6,558 nt of DNA from Synergistaceae bacterium (GTDB taxonomy: Bacteria; Synergistota; Synergistia; Synergistales; Aminobacteriaceae). Within the stretch, counting starts at the first letter, position 1. Every line of letters starts with the position of its first letter. Below, in pieces: positions 1-4,817 of this stretch. Position numbers and translations under genes: made by a program. The DNA is taken from the NCBI GenBank assembly GCA_017447325.1, contig JAFSNU010000007.1, positions 1 through 6,558 on the forward strand, read 5' to 3'. The notes under the pieces were generated by a model. That model made no database searches and was not told the origin of the DNA. It saw only the letters and a program-made list of their open reading frames with translations.

Positions 1-560
1 TCATAATCAGATTTATAAACTATCGGCGTTCGTATAGTCCCCGATGCGCGTATATAAGTCGGCGTATCCATTTTAGACACGGTTAATACGGCTTTCATTA
101 ATTCTGTGCAATCCGCCGGAACAATTACTGTCATATTAGGTATGGCACGCATGATAGCTATATCTTCAATACTAATGTGCGTAGCTCCCAGAACTCCTAT
201 TGACAAGCCAGATGCAAGTCCTAAAAGATGAACCGGCAATTTCATATATCCCATATTGACTTTGATCTGATCTAAAACTCGAGTTGAAGCAAAACTCGCA
301 TACGTTGTAGCCCACACGCACATACCCTCGTTTGCCATTCCTGCAGCAACGCCAATCATGTTTTGCTCAGATATTCCTACATTATAAAGTTTTTCAGGAA
401 AATCTAATTTTAATCTGTTTAGGCCAGAAAAAAAACAAAGATCAGCAGTAATAACCGCAAAATTTGGATATATTTCTGCTAATTCGTGCGCTGCTAAACC
501 AAAAGTTCCGCTCGCACCGATCATTGACCATAATTTTATATTACCCGTGCTAAATTCCAT
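1..560 (-). CDS. Transketolase, C-terminal (pyrimidine-binding) subunit, 3' end cut by window edge
   Basis: This is the second half of a split, two-gene transketolase, which moves two-carbon ketol units between sugar phosphates with thiamine diphosphate (TPP) in the cytoplasm. The 186 codons visible, read from the ATG at 560-558, contain the pyrimidine-binding domain. GISEQNMIGVAAGMA at residues 62-76 carries Glu65, the family's TPP-activating glutamate. The stretch from ATHISIED to IVPAD (126-150) and YIRASG (169-174) are also family signatures. The C-terminal domain lies beyond the left edge. The ATG is preceded by GGAG at 9 nt, and the gene overlaps the stop of the N-terminal subunit by 11 bases, so translation is probably coupled. 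The partner gene beside it makes the assignment firm. The sugar substrate is unknown, and a dedicated biosynthetic role is only an inference from the neighbourhood. Confidence 0.93.
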   Translation of the reverse strand, partial: MEFSTGNIKLWSMIGASGTFGLAAHELAEIYPNFAVITADLCFFSGLNRLKLDFPEKLYNVGISEQNMIGVAAGMANEGMCVWATTYASFASTRVLDQIKVNMGYMKLPVHLLGLASGLSIGVLGATHISIEDIAIMRAIPNMTVIVPADCTELMKAVLTVSKMDTPTYIRASGTIRTPIVYKSDY

Positions 561-1377
561 TTTGATCTTCTCCGTTCAACTCTTGCCATGCTTGAGCAGC
601 TTGAGTTTTAGTCATTTGTCTATGATGCCACTCTGGATTATTCTCCATAAAGCTTATCCCTTTACCTTTAACTGTGTTAGCAATTATAACCGTAGGCTTT
701 GAGTATCTTGTTGAAAGTGCTTGCTCACATTCGATAATATTATGTCCGTCAATAGACAGCGTATTCCATCCAAAACTTTTCCATTTGTCACTGAGCGAAA
801 GAAGCGGCATAATCTCTTCAGTGTCTCCGTCATATTGAATTTTATTTTTATCTATTACTGCAACTAAATTATTCAAATTAAATTTAGCTGCCGACATTGC
901 CGCCTCCCACACCGAGCCTTCGTCGCATTCGCCGTCGCCTAAAATTACAAAAACGCGCGAATTATTATTATTTTTGCGTAAAAGAGCTATAGCAGTTCCA
1001 ACGCCTAAAGACAACCCTTGCCCTAAACTACCTGACGAAAATTCTATACATAAACGTTTATTTTTAGATGGATGCCCGTATAATTCTGTTTCATTTTGTT
1101 TGAATGTTTTAAGTTCATCGTCTGTAATAATTCCAGCTTGATGAAGAACGGCATAAACGGCCGGGATGCCATGTCCTTTACTTATGATTGCTCGATCACG
1201 TCTTTCGTCATTTAAATAATCAGGCGTAATTTTCATAACTTGCAAATATAAGACAGCTATAATTTCTATCATCGATAAAGTTCCGCCGAAATGCATTCCA
1301 GAATTTCCGGCAGCCTCAGCCATTACTAGACAATCCTGCCGCATTTTTAGACAAACGTCTTTTAAATCATAATGCAT
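550..1377 (-). CDS. Transketolase, N-terminal (TPP-binding) subunit
   Basis: At 275 aa this has the usual size of the separate N-terminal transketolase subunit. It should form a heteromer with the downstream subunit, binding the diphosphate and Mg2+ of TPP. Visible motifs, in order: SKGHG (66-70), GHP (101-103), GSLGQG (116-121), the TPP motif starting GDGE (147-150) and ending at Asn178 in DKNK, VKGKGISFME (237-246) and WHHR (250-253). The two-subunit layout and these motifs favour transketolase over DXP synthase, which is a single longer chain. The start ATG at 1377-1375 shares one base with the reductase stop (TAATG). A run of six G at 1391-1386 lies 8 nt upstream as a possible ribosome site, formed by the reductase's own Gly-Gly codons. 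It is the middle gene of a tight operon. Confidence 0.95.
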   Translation of the reverse strand: MHYDLKDVCLKMRQDCLVMAEAAGNSGMHFGGTLSMIEIIAVLYLQVMKITPDYLNDERRDRAIISKGHGIPAVYAVLHQAGIITDDELKTFKQNETELYGHPSKNKRLCIEFSSGSLGQGLSLGVGTAIALLRKNNNNSRVFVILGDGECDEGSVWEAAMSAAKFNLNNLVAVIDKNKIQYDGDTEEIMPLLSLSDKWKSFGWNTLSIDGHNIIECEQALSTRYSKPTVIIANTVKGKGISFMENNPEWHHRQMTKTQAAQAWQELNGEDQNGI

Positions 1378-2126
1378 TACCGCGTCCCCCCGTCAACTCT
1401 AATCACTTGGCCTGAAATAAATGACGCTTCGTCCGATGCAAGAAAAGCTATAACATTCGCGGCCTCTTCAGGACGACCCAACCTGCTCAATAAAGAATGC
1501 GATACCATTTCTTGATAAGCTTTGTCTTCCATTTGCTTGGCCATATCCGTATCAAGCAAACCGGGTGCTGCAGCGTTTACCCTAATTCCAAATTGCGCGT
1601 ATTCTTTGGACATAACTTTCGTCAAAGCTATAACAGCAGACTTTGATATTCCATAAGCGCAGTTGCCCTCGTTTAAATCAATACCGGCTATCGACGCTAT
1701 ATTAATTATGCTACCTTTTTTATTACGAGCCATGAGTTTTACTGCAAGCTGAGTAAGCTGCACAACAGCAAAGAAATTTACTTCAAATACGTCTTTAATA
1801 GTTTGAATAGGCGTAGTTTGAATAAAGCCTCCGTGGGCAATTCCGGCGCAGTTCACCAAAACGTCAAGCGGCCTTTTAGATTTCATAATCTCAGTAACAG
1901 CTGCTTTTGTTCCCTGATACTCTGTTACGTCGAAATATAAAGGTGTTACATCAACTGAATATTTTTGAGCCGTTTCTTGAATAAAATTTTCAAATTCTTC
2001 TCTGTGACTTCTTGCACACGCCCAAACATTTGCTCCGCATTGCGCAAATTTTTCAACGACAGCTTTCCCTAAGCCTCTGTTCGCGCCGGTGACTAAACAA
2101 TTTTTACCGTTTAGATTTAAATTCAT
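1377..2126 (-). CDS. Short-chain dehydrogenase/reductase (classical SDR, FabG-like)
   Basis: This is a 249-aa NAD(P)-dependent oxidoreductase of the classical SDR family, cytosolic and usually tetrameric. The cofactor motif TGANRGLG is at 13-20, NCAG (variant of NNAG) at 92-95, and the catalytic set is Asn117, Ser145, Tyr158 and Lys162 (YGISK). PGLLDTDM near 188-195 and the C-terminal ISGQVIRVDGG are typical of the family. Arg39 after beta-strand 2 would suit NADPH, but that is an inference. The start at 2126 has GAGG 8 nt upstream. It is the first gene of the operon with the two transketolase halves, so it more likely reduces a keto-sugar or polyol intermediate than a fatty-acyl substrate. 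Sequence similarity alone would label it 3-oxoacyl-ACP reductase. No acyl-carrier or fatty-acid gene is in view. Confidence 0.93.
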   Translation of the reverse strand: MNLNLNGKNCLVTGANRGLGKAVVEKFAQCGANVWACARSHREEFENFIQETAQKYSVDVTPLYFDVTEYQGTKAAVTEIMKSKRPLDVLVNCAGIAHGGFIQTTPIQTIKDVFEVNFFAVVQLTQLAVKLMARNKKGSIINIASIAGIDLNEGNCAYGISKSAVIALTKVMSKEYAQFGIRVNAAAPGLLDTDMAKQMEDKAYQEMVSHSLLSRLGRPEEAANVIAFLASDEASFISGQVIRVDGGTR

Positions 2127-2163
2127 AATATTAACCTCAAATTTTGCATTAAATATATTTTTA

Positions 2164-2191
2164 TTTGCAATAAATTTATTTTCATTATAAT
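2164..2191 (+). promoter_or_regulatory. Candidate sigma70-type promoter for the deacetylase-GNAT pair
   Basis: TTTGCA (2164-2169, 4 of 6 matches to TTGACA), a 16-base spacer and a perfect TATAAT (2186-2191) predict a start near 2198, giving a leader of about 45 nt before the ATG at 2243. An AGGGG at 2219-2223 lies in that leader. In a spacer this AT-rich, chance matches are common, so this is tentative. Confidence 0.35.
2184..2189 (-). promoter_or_regulatory. Candidate -10 element of the reductase-transketolase operon
   Basis: On the minus strand, 2189-2184 reads TATAAT and overlaps the plus-strand TATAAT, so the two divergent transcripts may share a core. No good -35 box is seen at 16-18 bases. 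Transcription would start about 50 nt before the reductase ATG. The position suits an operon promoter, but the evidence is one hexamer. Confidence 0.25.
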
Positions 2192-2223
2192 ATAAATTTC
2201 ATAAATTTTATCATAAATAGGGG

Positions 2224-2252
2224 TTGACAAGTTTGAATAAAAATGCCACAAT
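2224..2252 (+). promoter_or_regulatory. Alternative plus-strand promoter abutting the tandem array
   Basis: A perfect TTGACA (2224-2229), a 17-base spacer and CACAAT (2247-2252, 4 of 6 matches) would put a transcription start near 2259, inside the GACGCAGG array. If used, the ATG at 2243 would not be transcribed and the deacetylase would have to start further in. It therefore competes with the promoter proposed at 2164-2191. Confidence 0.3.
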
Positions 2253-2326
2253 TGACGCAGGGACGCAGGGACGCAGGGACGCAGGGACGCAGGGACAGGT
2301 ATATTCTGCATTTCTTTGGACTTTGA
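2243..2326 (+). other. Out-of-frame leader reading frame through the tandem array (proposed phase-OFF start)
   Basis: ATG at 2243 opens 27 codons (MPQLTQGRRDAG...) that read through the 8-base repeats and end at TGA 2324-2326, inside the deacetylase's conserved start. It is 73 bases before the TTG at 2316, one base off a multiple of three. Adding one repeat unit (81 bases) or losing two (57) would place it in frame with the deacetylase. It is listed as the likely original start, not as a separate protein gene. No strong ribosome site sits at the usual distance, since AGGGG is 19 nt upstream of it. Confidence 0.5.
2254..2296. repeat. Tandem array of 8-base unit GACGCAGG, five copies plus GAC
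   Basis: Five exact head-to-tail copies of GACGCAGG occupy 2254-2293, followed by GAC (2294-2296) before the sequence leaves the pattern. It is GC-rich against a very AT-rich spacer. Because 8 is not a multiple of 3, each gain or loss of a unit shifts the downstream frame. No unit has drifted, which suggests recent or ongoing slippage. The array touches the 5' end of the deacetylase gene. It is not a CRISPR array, as there are no spacers. Confidence 0.97.
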
Positions 2327-3260
2327 ACTGCAATACGGCATCGAAGATTTTAATCAAGAAAATTTAAATTCTTACAAGAAAAATATTTTAGGCGGACGCG
2401 GCGGTCTTTCGAAAATTTTAGATTTATTTAAAAATTATAACATTCATGCGACATGGGGACTTGTAGGCATGATGCTTGCCGAGAATAAAGACGAACTCGA
2501 AAAATATTTTCCAAATAACAAGCCCGTCTATGCTAATCAAAATCTTTCAAGCTATGCTCACTTAGATCGCGTAGGCAGTGATGAGAGCGAAGACCCGTAT
2601 CATTACGGCCTGTCTTTAGCCAATAAAATTATCAAAGTCCCGGGACAGGAGATCGGCTCGCACACTTTCTCGCATTATTATTGCAATGAGCAAGGGCAGA
2701 CTAAACAAGATTTTCAAGACGATTTAAACTCTGCTGATAAAATCACGCGCGATAAATTAAATTTAAAGCCGGTAAGCTTAATACTCCCGCGCAATCAAGT
2801 CAATAATAATTATTTAAATATAATGCAGGCTGCAGGCTATAAATCATTTCGTGGCCTGCCCGACGCGTTCTGCTATACTTCGCCGAAAAATAATTATCTT
2901 GTCAGAGCCTTTAGACTTCTCGACGCGTATTTTGGAATATTCGGCGCGAAGACTTACAGCTTAAATAAAATTATTGTTAAAGACGGCGTCGCGAATATTA
3001 AAGCAAGCAATTTTTTAAGGCCGTACAGCAATAAATTAAAATTTCTCGAAAAATTTAAACTCGCGAGCATCAAACGCGGAATGCTCAACGCGGCCAAGCA
3101 TAATAAAATTTTTCACTTATGGTGGCATCCGCACAACTTCGGCTTAAATCAAGACGCGAATTTAAATAATTTAGAAATTATTTTAGAATATTATAAATTT
3201 TTAAATTCAAAATATAATTTTAAGAGCTTAAGCATGGGCGAGATCGCGGAGCTGATTTAA
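2316..3260 (+). CDS. Polysaccharide deacetylase (NodB/CE4-like), start disrupted by tandem repeats
   Basis: This predicted metal-dependent deacetylase removes acetyl groups from amino sugars in a polysaccharide or glycan precursor. Counting from the TTG at 2316 (314 aa), LDFELQYG holds the first conserved Asp (residue 2). ATWGLVG is at 45-51, GSHTFSH at 114-120 gives metal ligands His116 and His120, LPRN (157-160) matches the third family motif, and FHLWWHPHNFG (266-276) the last. The TTG is probably not the real start: in-frame codons before it read GIFCISLDFEL, the expected first beta-strand. That frame is open back to the TGA at 2253-2255 but has no ATG, GTG or TTG before 2316. The 8-base repeat array lies exactly there. 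The present copy is thus probably off, or weakly translated from TTG. No signal peptide is seen. The gene is followed after 2 bases by the GNAT-like gene. Confidence 0.85.
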   Translation: MDFELQYGIEDFNQENLNSYKKNILGGRGGLSKILDLFKNYNIHATWGLVGMMLAENKDELEKYFPNNKPVYANQNLSSYAHLDRVGSDESEDPYHYGLSLANKIIKVPGQEIGSHTFSHYYCNEQGQTKQDFQDDLNSADKITRDKLNLKPVSLILPRNQVNNNYLNIMQAAGYKSFRGLPDAFCYTSPKNNYLVRAFRLLDAYFGIFGAKTYSLNKIIVKDGVANIKASNFLRPYSNKLKFLEKFKLASIKRGMLNAAKHNKIFHLWWHPHNFGLNQDANLNNLEIILEYYKFLNSKYNFKSLSMGEIAELI

Positions 3261-3262
3261 TC

Positions 3263-4048
3263 ATGAGCGAAATGAAAATTTTATGCCTCTGGTCTGAGAA
3301 TATAACTGACGAAAATTTAAAAGACTTTTGCGAAGTCGCGGATAAAACTCTCGGCGACGATTTCAGCATAGAGCGAATGCGCCGCAAGTACGCAAAAAAT
3401 ATTTACGGCTCAGGCTTCATAGTAATTATTTATAATAATAAAGATGCGCCGGTTGCGATTTGGGGCGTCCGCCGCAACGATTTAGATAATCAAACGGCCT
3501 TTCAACTCTGCGACTTGGCAGTTCTTCAAAGTGCGCGTGATAAACCTTATGTCTTTATGCTTTATAGACAAATCTTCAACGAGATTAAAAATTTATATCC
3601 CGGCGCAATTTTATACGGCTTCCCGAACGAAGCCTCGCACGCTGTGACCAAAGGACTTAAATGGCAGTTTAAAGAATATTATTTTAGAATTTATAAAGGC
3701 GTTAATAAAGACTTTAACGAGAGCATGCCGCTTATCGACGATTTATATGCGCAAAATTTTTTATCTCAGTGCGAGAACATGCGCGTTGCTAAAATTAAAA
3801 ATAAATACTACGTGTTGAGAGCTTATAAAGTTCGTAATTTAATTCCCATGGCGTTCTTCATGGGCGAAGTCAGCGAGCAGGGCGCAAAATATTTTAAGAA
3901 GCTCGGCGCGTTCTGGCCGAAATTTTATTGGTCCGTCAACTCCGGCTATTTATTTTTACGGCGTTCATCAAGATATATTTTAAATTTAAAAGCCAGCGAG
4001 CAGCATACGCGCAATATGCCGCCCATGTACAAAGCCGATTATAAATAA
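3263..4048 (+). CDS. GNAT-like (FemAB-like) acyltransferase
   Basis: This 261-aa soluble protein is most likely an acyl-CoA-dependent N-acyltransferase of the GNAT superfamily. The evidence is the pattern FIVIIYNNKDAPVAIWGVRR (central strands), CDLAVLQSARDKPYVFMLYRQIF (strand and helix of the cofactor site) and YGFPNEASHAVTKGLKWQF (118-136), a form common in GNAT proteins of polysaccharide clusters. The classical Q/RxxGxG/A loop is not obvious, so the catalytic claim is moderate. Its ATG is 2 bases after the deacetylase stop, with GGAG at 3248-3251 inside that gene, which indicates translational coupling. If the deacetylase is phase-off, this gene may fall with it. Working after a deacetylase, it could re-acylate the freed amine, but that is inference from context. 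A second ATG three codons in (3272) is a possible start. Confidence 0.7.
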   Translation: MSEMKILCLWSENITDENLKDFCEVADKTLGDDFSIERMRRKYAKNIYGSGFIVIIYNNKDAPVAIWGVRRNDLDNQTAFQLCDLAVLQSARDKPYVFMLYRQIFNEIKNLYPGAILYGFPNEASHAVTKGLKWQFKEYYFRIYKGVNKDFNESMPLIDDLYAQNFLSQCENMRVAKIKNKYYVLRAYKVRNLIPMAFFMGEVSEQGAKYFKKLGAFWPKFYWSVNSGYLFLRRSSRYILNLKASEQHTRNMPPMYKADYK

Positions 4049-4060
4049 AATTAATAAAAT

Positions 4061-4099
4061 ATCCCGGCGAATTTTAATTAACATGCCGGGATTTTATTT
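4061..4099. terminator. Bidirectional intrinsic terminator between convergent genes
   Basis: ATCCCGGC (4061-4068) pairs perfectly with GCCGGGAT (4085-4092) around a 16-base loop. On the plus strand it is followed by TTTTATTTA, and on the minus strand by a TATTTTATT run. The flanking AT sequence can extend the stem across a 2-base bulge. It sits between the ends of the plus-strand pair (4048) and the minus-strand acyltransferase (4123), so it can stop both transcripts. Confidence 0.8.
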
Positions 4100-4122
4100 A
4101 TAATTTATAAAATTTTTAAATT

Positions 4123-4779
4123 TTAATGCTTAAACACGCGGTGCTCTTCGTTGCGTTTCATCGGCCGCGCGGGATTGCCAACAGCGACAACTTCGTCCGG
4201 AATATCTTTATACACAGCCGAGTACATTCCGATTATACTATAACTGCCTATATTAATAAGCTCTTTAACAGCCGCACTCATTCCAATATAAGTGTACTTA
4301 CCCACATGCACTGCTCCGGCTATGTTGCAGAACGCTGAGATAAACGCGCCTTCGTCTAACACGCTGTCATGGCCGATATTCGCCGACGGTTGAATATAAA
4401 CGTTATCGCCTATAGTCACGTTGCAAGAAATAAAATCGTTCATGCAAATCGTCGCGCCCTCGCCGATCTTAGTCGTCTCTGGAATATGAACGCCGGGATG
4501 AATTAAAGCCGCCGCCTTTATATTATCGACTTTAATTTTATTAAATAATTTTTCGCGTATAATCGGCTCGCCTATGCCGATAGTTATCTCTAAATTTTTA
4601 AATTTATTTAAAGCCTCGCCATATTTATAAACTTCCGCGCCGTTAATCAGGCTTCCGTCTTTGTCAGCGTCGTCGATAAATATAATATTTTCCCATCTTA
4701 AATTATTATTATTAATTATTCTTGCAAGCTCTAACATCTCGCGCCCAAGTCCGCCCGAGCCGTAAATTCCTAAAATCAT
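4123..4779 (-). CDS. PglD/NeuD-type sugar acyltransferase (left-handed beta-helix)
   Basis: A 218-aa enzyme of the PglD/NeuD family, which uses acetyl-CoA to acetylate an amino group or hydroxyl on a nucleotide sugar or sialic-acid-like sugar, normally as a trimer. The N-terminal Rossmann-like domain shows GSGGLGRE (7-14) and FIDD (34-37). From about residue 92, imperfect hexapeptide repeats form the beta-helix (IHPGVHIP, IGEGATI, IGDNVYI, VGKYTYIG). His137 in NIGHDS matches the family's catalytic base, and GNPARPM (201-207) is the usual end. The length is normal. The start at 4779 has AGGAG 15 nt upstream, an unusually long gap. No better in-frame start exists, because TGA lies five codons before the ATG. 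The gene follows the FolC fusion by 38 bases and is probably co-transcribed with it. Its functional partners are more likely the glycan genes nearby. Confidence 0.9.
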   Translation of the reverse strand: MILGIYGSGGLGREMLELARIINNNNLRWENIIFIDDADKDGSLINGAEVYKYGEALNKFKNLEITIGIGEPIIREKLFNKIKVDNIKAAALIHPGVHIPETTKIGEGATICMNDFISCNVTIGDNVYIQPSANIGHDSVLDEGAFISAFCNIAGAVHVGKYTYIGMSAAVKELINIGSYSIIGMYSAVYKDIPDEVVAVGNPARPMKRNEEHRVFKH

Positions 4780-4817
4780 TTTATTAATTAATCACTCCTA
4801 AATTAAATTTTTAAATT

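Noticed and set aside
550..1377. DXP synthase instead of transketolase
   Set aside because: DXP synthase is one longer chain; the size, the separate C-terminal subunit and the GKGISFME/WHHR region fit split transketolase.
2254..2296. CRISPR array or origin iterons
   Set aside because: The units are only 8 bases with no spacers, and no cas, replication-initiator or DnaA-box context is present.
2123..2341. Minus-strand open frame of 72 codons spanning the spacer and array
   Set aside because: It overlaps both the reductase start and the deacetylase start, its repeat peptide (VPASLR) is just the array translated, and the rest is AT-rich spacer.
4126..4338. Plus-strand 70-codon frame inside the PglD-like gene
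   Set aside because: It is a shadow of a well-supported minus-strand gene; the peptide shows no family features.
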